Below, piece after piece: positions 25,315 through 36,865 of a DNA stretch of 64,000 nucleotides. The translations under genes and the position numbers were made by a program. Source of the stretch: Warburgia ugandensis (Eukaryota; Streptophyta; Magnoliopsida; Canellales; Canellaceae); contig CP141134.1 of assembly GCA_035236585.1 (NCBI GenBank), forward strand, positions 19,150,414 through 19,214,413, read 5' to 3'. Each line of letters begins with the position of its first letter. The first letter of the stretch is position 1. The notes beneath the pieces are model-generated. The model was not told where the DNA came from and ran no database searches. It saw only the letters and a program-made list of their open reading frames with translations.

Positions 25315-28300
25315 CTAGGTTTTATCCTTTCACAACAGATCAAAGATGTCCAAGGGTCATAGACAATAGAGAAAATCAAGAAGAAGTATAAATAGAAGTA
25401 GTAGAGATGACTACTTCTATTTGAGGATTACAATATTAATGCTCAAGGCATTTCACCATAAACAAATAAGTGGAAAAGAAGATGAGTCTAGCAAATACTT
25501 AGATATTGGATGGCTTAAATCTTATCAATAAGGATTGTTGTGCAGTGGTGCAAATATGAAAACTCATATATGGATCATATTATGATGAGAATAATGAAGG
25601 AAGATGTTGGTGAACGTGTTAGTAGATAATGTTGACCTGTAATATATTAATCTCACCAAAGATAAGAACATCGAAGAACCTAGATGGCTATCTTACCATC
25701 ATAATGAATATCAGAATATGAGTACACTATCACAAGGAAATGATATGAGTATGATAGGGGATGTAAAAAACAGACTTTGAGAAGATTTTGATGATAATCT
25801 AAGAGGGATGAGAATGTAAGATGATATTAGGAGATAACTGTGACTCGTACTAGGTCACAAAGGTATGGATCCTGAAGGACTTAGCTCAATTTTGGATACC
25901 TTAATTGGAGTCTTATGAAGAGTGAAGTGCTATCGACTAATAACTACTTGAGTATTATGGAGCAAATCAGAAGATGTATACAAGTGACATATTATGTGAT
26001 TAAGAGAAACATAACACGAATATGATAGGGAAATGAATTTGACTGAGTTATCAAAAGATTTTGACAATAATATTAGGGATGATAGATCTGTGAATAATAG
26101 ATTGATCCTAACATGAACTTATAAGAGAAGTATAGCATGACCAAAAGATCAATGACATTATTAAGACACTGTATGAATTTTCTTGAGGCTATAGGCAATT
26201 AAGGATTTCGATGATATTAGAAAACTTCAACATTTCTTAGAAGTATTAAGTTTCTCCTGTCTGACAAGAAGATCGAGTATATGCAACAAAGCACATGAAG
26301 ACATTGATCTAGGTAGACAAAAGTGAGGATTTTCAAGAAAAGAGAGAAACGGATAGAGATGTAACTATAAGTATTCAATGAATATTGGATATTAAAAAAA
26401 GAAAAAGAAAAAAAGAAGAAGAAGATCATGAATTTATGGAGATACATACAAATCTTTCATCTTGAATCTTATGGGAAGGTAAATCAATCAAATTCGAAGG
26501 AATAATACTAGTAGAGTTGGTAATTTGCTTGTCAAAGTAAAAGAGTATAATAGAGATAAAACAGATGGGATTTAAGACTTTGAGTAGAGTATTGAATTTA
26601 AGGATATTATGCTGAAAGAAATTTTCGAAGAGGAATGGTGATCAACTAGAAATTAAATTCTACAAGTGGTTTGATGGCTATATTAACTGTTCCATTAACG
26701 TATGAGAAACACTAGCGGTTGTAATCTTGAAAAAGGAAAAGTTGATAATATTCTACCTTGCCACTACATGAGTAAATAAAGTTATATTGAAAAAGGAATT
26801 AGGCCAGGATAGTGACTTGTCCATCTGTCTTTCTTCAGCAAGTAGGGTACCATCAAGGATCAAATTAAGGTCTTGCTATCATAGATTGGATGAGCAAATA
26901 TCTTAAGACCATTGTTTAGTCATTACCTTTAGAGTACTATTGACTAAATAAAGGTATCCCACCATATTTAATCAAATATGTTAGTATTTATTAGACAGTG
27001 GTCGAAGTTATAAACACGGAGGGATATTATAAGTATTTAGACATGAGTCTTACCTAAAAGAAGTTACTTATTAGACTAAGTCATTTGAGGGTATGAGGTC
27101 AGTTGATTAGGCCACATCATGGAAGAGCTACGAGTACAATGAATACAGTAACAACTGAGACAGAAGTAAAAATAAGGTGCGATCTCCACAATGAGACATA
27201 TTTTTTTCAAACCTGAATAGATACCATGACAAACCATAGAAATCATTGTGGGTCTGAAAGATGCTGCTGACTTGGATTGTAAAGAAAGGCAAATAAGTAC
27301 CGATCACTTTAGAGACCCTTGAGCTTATGACATAGATATATCTAGAGGGAGATCAATAGGTAAGCAAATAAAGTCTTTCTATGTCTAAGACAATGTTTTA
27401 TGATTACCTGAGTGTTTTTCAAATTTGATGAATTAACAGCTTCAGCATAACTTGACGTAGTAGCTATTGAACGAGAACTGCTATTATAAGCTAAGTATGG
27501 GGAGGCACTTGAAAGATAAAATTTGAGAAATTGAGAAAACCACTACTTATGATGATGATACCCCCTGACAATTAAGACTGAATGGTTGATGATAACATAG
27601 TAATAAAAGATTAAACAAGATATTGATATAGGGAATGGAAGGAGAAAAGTTGAGGTGGCTAGCACATTATAAGGTGAGATTTGATGTTACGTTGCCTTTA
27701 GACAAAAAGTTAGTTGTTATGTGCATATACTAAGTACGAAAAATCAATTGAAGGAATTTCCTAAGGACTAACCTTACTAGATCAAGTATAGAACATTTGG
27801 TCTAAAAGGTTACGAAGAAAACCATCAAGCAAAGAAAGGATAAAGAAGATAATGACAAATTGATGTGAATAGTGAGATAGGCCTCTGGACGAGAACATTT
27901 GAACCATAATGATGAATTAACCATAAAGCATTTGACATGAGTTTGCATAAACTCTTCAGGGAGAAAAGCATTTGATGACTTCAGCTTCTATGAAACTTAA
28001 TGTACAGTTCAGATATCCTAATTGCAATATGAGATAGTTTTATTGATGAAGGATGCTACTTGAATTATTTTATTTTGAATATAATATGGGTTGAGGACAC
28101 AAGTTATAGTAGAAAAGTGATAGACAGGTGAAATTCGAAGTTAATCAAAGGTTTGGCTTTATCATTAATATAATTGGAGGACATATGATACCATATCAGC
28201 TATTGAAGTATCTTGGGGAAAGAAAAATATAAAGGAAAGAAGATAAGAAGCAAAGTTAGACACAATAGAAAGAATGTAACCTTTTTTGTTGGACACTTAC

Positions 28301-28872
28301 TAATGACATACAACCAACCATTAGAAGGAGATGTGGATGATGAAGAGATCACTAGATGGAAGACAAGAGGAAAAAGGGATTTTCCTATGCTATTCAAAAT
28401 GAAATAGGAGGAGTAAGATCATATGATCTCAAAGAAGTATGAAGTAATTTATATACGAGTAGGAGAGTATGGTCATTTAAGGAGACTATCCTATACATAA
28501 TCGGAGGAATATAAGCATTTAAGGATGGGTAATACAGATAGAAACTTGTAATGATAAACTGGCACGCATGGGACTATGAATCAGAGTACGCAGCGGAAGC
28601 AGCCCATATATAAGAAAACGGATGAGATATATTGACGCGATATATATGTGTAAGGCCTTGTGGAAGGAATTATAACAAGGATAAATTGAGAACGTGCCTA
28701 TGATTGGGTACAAGATAGTATGATTAGCATTTTAAGGACAACACCCAATTAGAGTATTGGATAACGAAATAATGGATTCGTTGACAATAGAAGTATGGGA
28801 ATTTTCTTAGTTTGAGGGAGTCCTGAATATGTCTTATCAAGAAGACAGCTGACTTGAAGAAGAGGATTTATG
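25315..28872 (+). other. Interior of element B, non-coding
   Basis: About 3.5 kb of A- and G-rich sequence dense in stops in all frames. The longest frames are about 65-76 codons, lie on both strands and have no family resemblance. The strong purine bias on the + strand (many GAAG, AAGA and GATGA words) continues through the whole interior, unlike the flanking CACTA sequence. It is either decayed gag-pol or replacement sequence as in LARD-type elements. Confidence 0.55.
25390..25422 (+). other. Perfect 13-bp stem-loop 75 nt after the primer site
   Basis: Arms AAATAGAAGTAGT (25390-25402) and ACTACTTCTATTT (25410-25422) enclose a 7-nt loop AGAGATG. Its location in the leader, in an element with no coding need there, makes it a candidate RNA packaging or dimerisation element. 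That role is inferred. Confidence 0.6.
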
Positions 28873-28906
28873 GAATTTCGAGGACAAAATTCTTTTAAGG
28901 GGGTAA
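28873..28906 (+). pseudogene. C-terminal remnant of a Tekay-type polyprotein overlapping the polypurine tract
   Basis: The + strand reads NFEDKILLRG then TAA at 28904-28906, and the last codons form the polypurine tract TTTTAAGGGGG (28893-28903). In Tekay-type chromoviruses the polyprotein commonly ends in a very similar string across the tract. This is the only coding trace that I recognise in element B, and it ties the element to that lineage. Confidence 0.65.
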
Positions 28907-28909
28907 TAA

Positions 28910-31582
28910 GGTAATGCCGAGCAATTTACGCTATTGAATTGGACATTCTATAGGAAATGAACTGTGTTAAATGTTTTACTTTATTTAAAATAATAAACAA
29001 AGGAATTTTAAGAAAACTTGCTACCATTACATTCTACTCGAAAAATGGAATCCAATGCCTCAAAGAACGCCGAAAATAGAGTTTGTATGAAGAAGTTACG
29101 TCCGTTTAAAGATTAGGGGCATTTCTATAATTTAACTTAAAAGCGAAAAAGACAGAAAACGCAGGGGGCCGTTTTGATAACGGTACCCCATCTTCTTCTT
29201 TCTCTAGATTTCTTTAGAAACCCTAGTTTCCAGAGGTTTCTGCCACCGCCAATGGCCGCATTGCCATTGGCAGCACCGCCATAGCAAGGATATAAAAAGC
29301 CCCTATTCCCCTCTCTTTGAAACACGATTTTTCCGGCCATTTGGGGCTGGGGTTTCCAGTGAAAATCGGAAACCTGTCTCCAACTTCCCTGCGATTTTCG
29401 GCAACGGCCAGGTCCTTTAGGCCGGCCATTTCCCTTCTTTCTCTTCCCCATTTCTTCCCTGGCATCACCCAAAAACTGGGTTTTTCCCTTCGTCGAGTTT
29501 TCTGGTGACATGGAGTTTCAGAACCGAAAAGGGGGTCTACCACTGGCAATAGGGACTCCCTAGGCTACCTAGGTAAGCCCGTCTTTCCCTCTCTCTGGTT
29601 TTTCCTTCTTCTAGGCTAGATCAATGCCGGATCTAGCGTATCTGGCCAAAAAACATGCCGGGGAAAGCCGATTCCAGCCGGCTCTGTGCCAACAAGGCGT
29701 CCCAGGGATGCCATGCTTCACATGCGCCTGGTACAGGGTCCCTGGGACGGGTTCTAGGCATGCCACAGTGCGTACATGGTCTCGGGTGCGGCCTTCGGGT
29801 GCTCGTACAACGTGGGGCACGGGTCCTGGCTCGACCGGGATGCACGGGGTGCCCTGGGAGCTGAGACGTGCCATGCTATGCCAAAGACACGTCCACACGA
29901 TGCCATCCAGGATGCGCGTCGCTTAGGCATGCATGTGACCGTGCGAACGCAGTCCCTAGCATGGCCTTTGGTTGCGCACGCACATGAGGCGGTCGCGGTA
30001 CCATCGGGATGCACAGGCATCCTAGGAACTGGGACACGCGAACCTAATGAGACTATAAAGTTAGGATCGGAGGACAATTTACAGAGTTTAACCACTAATA
30101 GTAGATCCATATCATAGGATCTAGCCTGTCAATGAATTAGGCAAGGACCCATGGACCCTAAAAGGCAGATCTAGCGATCTAATTTCTAAATAGATCGAAA
30201 TTGATAAGGACTCCTTGTTATCCATTCATATCCAGGAGTTTATAAATGAGACCCAGGGTCAGGTTGAGTGATGAAGGACGCGACTCCAGGAGACTTCGAG
30301 GTAGGTGCTCTATTGCTACTAGACTTTTAAAAAGAGCCCATGATTGTTTAGAGAATGCATGTTTTAAGTATAAGTTATACGACTTGTTTAGCATAACTTA
30401 ATTTTATAAATGAATTCAGCATGCATATGATAAATACATTATGCATAGACATGTTTTACGATTGCATAAATTGCATGATTTGTGGTTATTGAGTTTTGAA
30501 AAATTGCATGTTCTTAAGGATTGCCAAAAGACACTGGAGTGCTTAAAAGACGCTGGGTAGGCAGTTGTGAGGGACCCAAAGAGGACATGTTTTGAAAAAG
30601 AGGTTTTTGCTTGATTGATCATATATGATTTGGGCTAGTAAGCTCATGGGCTATGCCGAGAGGTCTGGGGTGGCCTCCCAGCCTCTACCACTATTAGGTG
30701 GAAAGGGTACCACGCAAAAAAAAAAAGGCGTGTCCCTACGTTGACTGCATGTGGTATAGGGGTCTACCACTGGTATCATGGCACTGGGTCGAGGTGTCAT
30801 ATGCCCCGTGGAGGCTATGACCGAGTGTCCCCACGTACCCGGGGACCACACGGCGAGGAGGTCGTGGGCATAGTGGGCCCTATGTTTTGAGGATTTACTT
30901 GCATTGCATATGGCATGGCATGAGGTTGGTCAACCATACCATATATCCATGAGTTGGATTCAGTTGAGCATCTTATGCATATCATTATGTTTATGATATA
31001 TGATACTTTAGACTTGGATTATGCGATTCTTTAAGTCGTCAGTATTCCAATTCGACAATGGTTTTTAATATCGATATTGAACATGAGTGTTCAAACATGC
31101 ACATGTTTTAAAGAGCATATGATTTTAAATATAGCATGCATTGTAAAACTAGTAGTGATAGACTCCTACTGAGTATAATGTATACTCACCCAATCCTTAA
31201 CATTTTTCAGGATAGCTCCATTCACGAGTAGAAGACGCCTCAGGAAATGTTAGTGCTACGAGTAAGTAAATAAAAAAGAGACAATTATACATATAAGTAA
31301 ACACTCTACCCTTTGGCCATGTATTTGTATTTATTTACAGTTGGGCTGTGAGCTGTGATTGGATAGACCTGGGAAAACATTTATGATTTCTAAAGTTTTT
31401 CAAAAAGTACTTTGGTTGTTGTGAAAGCAAATGACACTTGGGCTTTTCAAAATGAGTTTAAAACAAAAGATTTTCCGCGGCATTGCATTTTTTTCATAAA
31501 ATGGTTTTCAAAGAGGGATGCATCCCGCCTTAGGAATTAGATATTGCATTTAAAAATGAATGGGAAAACCCGGGTCGTCACA
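28910..31582 (+). repeat. Element B 3' LTR, 2673 bp
   Basis: It begins GGTAATGCCGAGC (mutated TGTAATACCCGAGC) and ends GGGTCGTCACA. A TATA box, TATAAAAA, is at 29291. It retains the 620-bp segment deleted from the 5' LTR, including GGTAGGTGCTCTATTGCTACTAG at about 30300, which also occurs in family A at about 21120. The segment 29700-30020 is GC-rich. Confidence 0.92.
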
Positions 31583-32260
31583 CACCGTCCTTTGACATCA
31601 TGGTACACTTAATAGTGCACCTCATTGATGAGATTAGACTTTGTGGGCCAGTTTACTTGCGATGGTTCTACCCATTTGAGAGGTACATGAAAATTTTAAA
31701 AGAGTATGTACATAATCACAATCAGCTAGAGGGGTGTATAGCCAAATGTTATATTACATAGAAGCAGTAGAGTTTTGCATAGAGTACTTATCAGGTGTGG
31801 ATGTGATTGGAATCCTAAGAAAGAAACAATCGGTTGCATTTCATGATCCCAAGGTTGTCAAACCTCTATCGTGTGGTCTTGTATCTACTATTGCAAAATG
31901 TTTATGAACTCCAACCATACATTTGAGTAAGTTGATCATGCACTTATGAAAAATTTATTTGTTGATGGTTATATTTTCTTTGATCACTCCATTAATTTCT
32001 GTGTGTGTGTGATGAACACATGGATGTCCTTAAGGCATAAAATCCAAGCTATGAAAAGAAGCAGAAGTGGCTACAATTTGAGCATTGTCACACTTTCAAT
32101 ACTTGGTTTTGTAAGAAGGTAAAATGGAAGAATTCTCACTTAATATTAATAAACCACATTGTGTATATATGTGTGTGTGTATATAAAATCTTACTTAATT
32201 GGAATAATCACATATCCTACTTAATATGTGTATCCATAGATTCAAGATCAATGAGAAGTA
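31583..32260 (+). pseudogene. CACTA transposase, third fragment (DUF4218 end)
   Basis: Directly after element B the reading continues SFDIMVHLIVHLIDEIRLCG and PVYLRWFYPFERYMKILKEY, the strongly conserved heart of DUF4218 in CACTA proteins, up to about 31730. After that, multiple stops and frameshifts leave only weak similarity (for example PRLSNLYRVVL). The fragment begins inside the duplicated CACCG, so no coding base was lost at insertion. Confidence 0.88.
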
Positions 32261-32397
32261 GCAGGAAACGATATATCTGAAACTTTGTACGGGATGGCAA
32301 TGACCATGACCAGAGGTAATAAAATATGTAATATATGCCATCAATGGTTGTCGCATTTACTCGAAAGACCATGATAACTCAAGGGTGCAATAGAATA

Positions 32398-32697
32398 GTG
32401 GTGTTAGATTAGTTCTCAATGCTACATTCTTTTCCAATTCAAAAGATAATAGGCCAATAGTGGTAGATGATATTTATTATGGGGTTATAAGAGAGATATG
32501 GGACTTGGATTACACTTTCAAAACTATAGTTGTGTTTAAGTGCAATTGGTTGGAACACAACAAAGACAACACCAAAACTGATGCTCTTGGATTGACATTG
32601 GTTGACCTCAATAGAATCGACTATGAAAATGATCAATTTATTTTGTCATTTCAAGCAAAACAAGTATTTTATGTGCAAGACAAACGTGATAAGAGAT
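32398..32697 (+). pseudogene. CACTA transposase, DUF4216-type fragment
   Basis: An open stretch of about 100 codons reads GVRLVLNATFFSNSKDNRPI, then YYGVIREIWDLDYTFKTIVVF, KCNWLEHNK, LGLTLVDLNRIDYENDQFIL and SFQAKQVFYVQD. This is the DUF4216 domain that follows DUF4218 in many plant CACTA transposases. It is the best-preserved coding block in the window, ending in a stop at 32698. The wider gene is dead, so conservation here is probably chance survival. Confidence 0.9.
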
Positions 32698-33089
32698 AGT
32701 CAACTTTTTTATCATCCTATCTAAGGGATTTTTATGATGAAGATGGCCTAGGATATACTGAAATAGATTATGCTTTTATTGCCAAAACAATCTCATCAAT
32801 TGAAGTAGTACTTGGTGAGAATGATGATTTTGTGCATGACAATGGTGAGGGGGTACTTGGGCTTGAAAACTATATAGAGTTGGGGGTATGTGGATTGTAT
32901 TAGTGAGTTGCAATATAATTTCAGATTTATAATTAGCCCTTTTGTCATGAGCTATATGGATTGATAGGTGAGCTATATGTCTGTACAAAGAATTCCTGAA
33001 TCAATATTGACTATCATAAAAAACAATTTCATTGTATATTAATTGTTAGATATTGTAAAGTACTAACATAAAATATATATAATTTGAAT

Positions 33090-33215
33090 TAAAAATAATT
33101 TATAAAGTCGTTTAGATGTAAATGACTTCAATAATATATACTTTTAAAGTCATTTATCATTAAATGACTTTAAAAGTGGACACTATTAAAGTCATTTACA
33201 CTTAACAACTTCATT
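33090..33215. repeat. CACTA-1 right subterminal hairpins
   Basis: Three units of the same AAGTCGTTTAG / CTAAATGACTT motif as the left array. One forms a perfect 17-bp stem, 33140-33156 with 33161-33177, around a 4-nt loop. The array marks the right subterminal region; the terminal repeat itself is not visible. Confidence 0.75.
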
Positions 33216-33270
33216 ATGTACAATCAAATTTAGCACCAAGAACGATCAGCCAGATTCATGCTAATCATTT

Positions 33271-33780
33271 TGTAACATAATTGATTTTTAAATAGCAATT
33301 TACAAAAATTTTGAATTATGTGAATTGGAGTCAAAAGAGAATAATTTTGAAATTCTCAAAATTTTGAGGTTCTAGAAAGTGAAAACTTTATAGACATAAA
33401 ATCTGATGTTAATACCTCAATATTGGGATTATACTCAAAAAAATGATTCGAATGGCATTAAGTTTGCTAAAATCAAAATTTGAACGAATATGTTTTGATT
33501 TTCTTGAAAAGGATAATTTGGTAATTTCACATAGTAGGCCCCCACTTGTAGAAATTTAAGAATTGAGTAGCTTTCATCTATTTTTTTTACTATAATTATA
33601 TAACTAAACAATTAAGTAGTAAAAAAGATATAAGTTTCAAGTGTAAAATTTTTCAAAGTTAAATTTATTAAATAGCCATTTTGATAATGGCACTCCCTCC
33701 ACTTAAGTCTTAGTCGATGAAAAGAACAGAGGAAGATTTGTTCTCAAAAACCCCACAGTAGAGGAGAAACTGTAGTAGAG
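33271..33780 (+). repeat. Possible start of a divergent chromovirus LTR
   Basis: The segment begins TGTAACATAATTGATTTTTAAATAGC. It carries, in order, a GGATAATTTGGTAATTTC phrase and CCATTTTGATAATGGCACTCC, parallel to the GGGTATTTTGGTCATTTC and CCGTTTTGATACGGGCACCC phrases of LTR family A. It would be a separate, older LTR on the + strand. No end or target duplication was found. Confidence 0.35.
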
Positions 33781-34300
33781 CTAGCTGGAGAGAAGAAAGG
33801 AGAGAGAAGATGAGATAGGAAGAGAGGAGGAGAAATACTAATGCTGATGATGCCTGTTAGATGCTGATCATAGGAAACGTTGTTCGACACCAATTGATGA
33901 CACCCGGACCAGCATGAGTAATTAAGGAAAATTGATGGTGAAAAGAGGCGGGGCTAGGGGGGAAGAAAGAGGAGAAGAAAAAGAGGAAGAAGAAGGGGGA
34001 GAAGGAGAGGAAGAGAGGAGGACAAAGAGGGGCCAATCCAGGTTGTGGGTGCCATTCAATGCCGATGATGCCCAGATTGGTGCTTAGGTGAGAAAAAACT
34101 GATGGTGAGAAGAAATAGGAGAAGGAAAAGAAGAAGAAGAAGAAGATGAAGGGGGAGAAGAAGAGGAAGAGATGAGGTGAAAGAGTGTTTGACTAGGTGT
34201 TGCCGATGATGTCCAGACTCGTGTGCAGGTGACAAAAGTTGATTTGACAAAAGAATGGGGAAAAGAAAGAGGAGGAAAGGAAAAAGAAAGCTTTTCCAGG
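33781..34300. repeat. Purine-rich degenerate tandem repeat
   Basis: The + strand is mostly A and G, with long GAGGAAGAAG-type tracts. A recurring 45-nt core (GATGA-GCCCAGA-TGGTGC, then AAAA-TGATGGTGA-AAG) occurs at about 33890, 34062 and 34202, giving spacings near 170 and 140 bp. The purine tracts explain the apparent leucine- and serine-rich minus-strand frames. No coding function is supported. Confidence 0.6.
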
Positions 34301-34881
34301 TAGATATTCAGAATCTAGTTCATGGTTTTGATAGATTTGTGCATAGATGCTTATGATTGGAATGTTTCTAATTTCGTTTGGATATGTGAACATGATTTGA
34401 GTAGATGAGACGTGATTTTGTTAGGATGAGATGCATTCTACTTGTAGGTCATGTTTTGTCTTTGATATCCTTAGCTTTGTTGTTGTTGGTATACCTAAGG
34501 ACTGTATCTATTTTGTACATATATATATCTAGATATATATATACACTTAGGGATTGGCTAAAGAGGACATTGAAGAGGCTATCCTAGCATGTTTTATTAT
34601 GATAAACAGTATAACTACAGGGACCAAAGGAGAAGAAAAATGCTATCAAGTCTGATGTTGATGTATAGACTTATTAAGATATATTTTATGCCACATTAAA
34701 CTAGTAAAAAGTTCATCAAACATAATCTTAAACCACTGAATTTGTTTTTGACCCCTTAAGGAGCACTTTATTTGATACAAGGATATCCGTCTCTATTCTA
34801 AAAACCATACATATACTTTACGAAAAACATTCAAAATAAAGGCCCCAACTAGCAAGAATTATATAATCTTGTTATGCAATT

Positions 34882-35110
34882 ATGCTAGATTATTCCTTGA
34901 TGATTGTATGGAATAATCCTTCATAACATACTGCACAAAATGGATGATAGAAAGCTTTCCAATTAGACCCATATTGAGGCATAGAATGAACATACTTATA
35001 TGAACATGCTAGATTATTCCTTACTATATGTGTGGAATAATCCCACATAACCACACAAAATGGATGACATATAAGCATTGCCAATCTAGCCATAGTGAAC
35101 ATAGGAATGA
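34882..35110. repeat. 124-bp tandem duplication
   Basis: The phrase ATGCTAGATTATTCCTT occurs at 34882 and 35006, followed in both units by TGGAATAATCC, ACACAAAATGGATGA and CCAAT-TAG-CC-ATA. The units have diverged by several substitutions and small gaps. It lies in otherwise unassigned DNA (34300-35500). Confidence 0.85.
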
Positions 35111-35519
35111 ATACAGAAAAGATAGAAAGTAAGAAGTCCAAAAATCTAGCACATTTGGTTATAGACACCTCAGAATCTCTCCTAAAATACACTAGGTTGT
35201 AAGTTTAAGATGCTTCTTTCCCCTTTGTCTAGGTAGTGTATGAGAGAGAGAATAAGAATGTTTTGCTTCATAATTCATTGCTTGTACTAAAAGGGGATGA
35301 AAAGTAGAATTAATAGTTACTGAAAAATATGCCATATAAAAGGCTCCAGCATATCAGACTGAAGCATTGGAATAATATGTACAAGAACTGAGATACATGT
35401 CATTAACTTTGATATCATTTTGGTCATTTGTATTCTTTAGTACATAGCTTCCATTTAATACAAAACCTTACATTCCTTGGTTTGAGTGGCTCAATTAGCA
35501 TCCTTATTTGTAGAACTAC

Positions 35520-36700
35520 ACATAGAACAATAAATTGATAAACATGACATAATCTAAAATTTCAAAGCAACAAAACCTAACATGATGCATGATTTAAACT
35601 TGGAAATTACATGAAATAAAGTAACCTAAAGTGCATGAATTAAGCATGAACCAAGATGTAAACTAACCAAACATGGAATGCATGAAAACCTAAACTAATC
35701 AAGCAAGCATTAAGAGCTAACTAATATGCACTTATCCAAAGTGGAGTGTGAATGATTCATTACATTGATAATGCATAAATTAAATGCAAGAATGGAAAGC
35801 ATGGTGCACATGATTATGAGATCTAAAAGCATGGAATAAGTCATAAACTAACCTAGATAGAATACATGAATGAAATTCATGGACAACTATCCTAAACAAA
35901 TAAAAAATCTAAGGAGAAACACTTCAAAACTATGCATATGAACCATGGGTTTGTGCGCATGGTTCAAATGTGTAATTTGTATGAGATTCAATTGTAACTA
36001 ACCTAGGATGAAACACAAGTAATTAAGCATGAAAGGAATAACTAACAGCCATGAAAAACCAAATTAAAAACAAACAAAAGAACTATAATAGTGAGCAATT
36101 AATCATGGAAGCATAAACTTTTCATTGATTGAAGGAATAAAGGTATAAGAGTGATGCACACCCTCCAGGGGGTGTGCGCACCCTACTTAGAACTAATTAT
36201 AATCCCCAAAATCAACTTCTAATCTATCTTCAATCATCCAAATATCAAGAAACAATGAACATGCATGTAAATCACGAAGGATCCAATGAAAAACAAAGGG
36301 GAAAAAATAGGAAAATAAAGCATGAAATGGACAGATAAATTTAAGGAGAAATATGGAAGTGTAATTATTCTAAGAAGTATGCTTTGTTGGTTGTCACTAT
36401 AAGAGGGTTCTAGCCTTTAGATTCATGGTTCTAAGAAACAAAATAAGAGCAAGAATCAAAGAGAACAAGACAATAATGCTAGGAAACTAAAGTATGGAAT
36501 CAAAGATCAAACAAATAATAAAACAAATGTAGCAAAACAAGGAACTAAGAAGAAACACTAAGCTTAACTTCATTTGAAGACCTTCTTTGTCTAATCTTTA
36601 CATTTGTGCTTTATTTTGGAGAGAGAGTTCTTCTTCTTCCAAACTTCTTTGTATTTGAGAGAATACAATAACTCTCTTGTTCTTGTAAAGTTTTCCAAGT
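35520..36700 (-). repeat. Athila/Tat-type LTR fragment
   Basis: AT-rich sequence with frequent GCATGAA and AACATGG words parallels the AT-3 LTR at 55490-56200. Shared landmarks are TGTGCGCATGGTTCA (35953 and 55559) and TGTCACTATAAGAG (36393 and 56188), in the same order and with similar spacing. The start and end of the LTR are not present. It is followed by an (AC)n run. Confidence 0.5.
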
Positions 36701-36758
36701 ATTTGTAAGAAGTACATGTTGGTTATGTTCTATGTTTAGAAGGAGAGGAAGAAAGAAT

Positions 36759-36865
<107 letters not shown>

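Larger units (their letters stand above)
23235..31582 (+). mobile_element. Element B: complete LTR retrotransposon without recognisable gag-pol
   Basis: Both LTRs are present (23235-25300 and 28910-31582), a primer site TGGTATCAGAGC follows the 5' LTR at 25303, and a polypurine tract TTTTAAGGGGG (28893-28903) precedes the 3' LTR. Exact 5-bp target duplications CACCG lie at 23230-23234 and 31583-31587, splitting the CACTA DUF4218 coding sequence at FPP/SFDIM. The 3.6-kb interior has no reading frame over about 75 codons and no gag-pol domain that I recognise. It does end with NFEDKILLRG and a stop, a familiar C-terminus of Tekay-type polyproteins. It therefore looks like a non-autonomous derivative mobilised by a related chromovirus. 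The LTRs remain very similar in their last 1 kb, which suggests a more recent insertion than the surrounding relics. Confidence 0.93.
17343..33215 (+). mobile_element. CACTA-1: En/Spm-type DNA transposon relic with two LTR insertions
   Basis: The left end reads CACTACTAC at 17343, followed by about 520 bp of hairpin-forming subterminal repeats. Transposase fragments lie in order on the + strand at 19131-20081, 22493-23234, 31583-32260 and 32398-32697. A smaller array of the same subterminal repeats follows at 33090-33215. The two gaps are exactly filled by LTR insertions A1 (20082-22492) and B (23235-31582), each with a 5-bp target duplication. The right terminal TAGTG was not found, so the right limit is a minimum. 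The element without inserts is about 5.1 kb. Confidence 0.8.

Noticed and set aside
28200..28407. Opposing 64-codon frames in the interior of element B
   Set aside because: They overlap on both strands in purine-rich sequence, have no motif, and are of a length expected by chance.
34056..34393. Leucine- and serine-rich minus-strand frames that resemble membrane segments
   Set aside because: They arise from purine-rich tracts on the + strand; there is no family resemblance and no consistent start.
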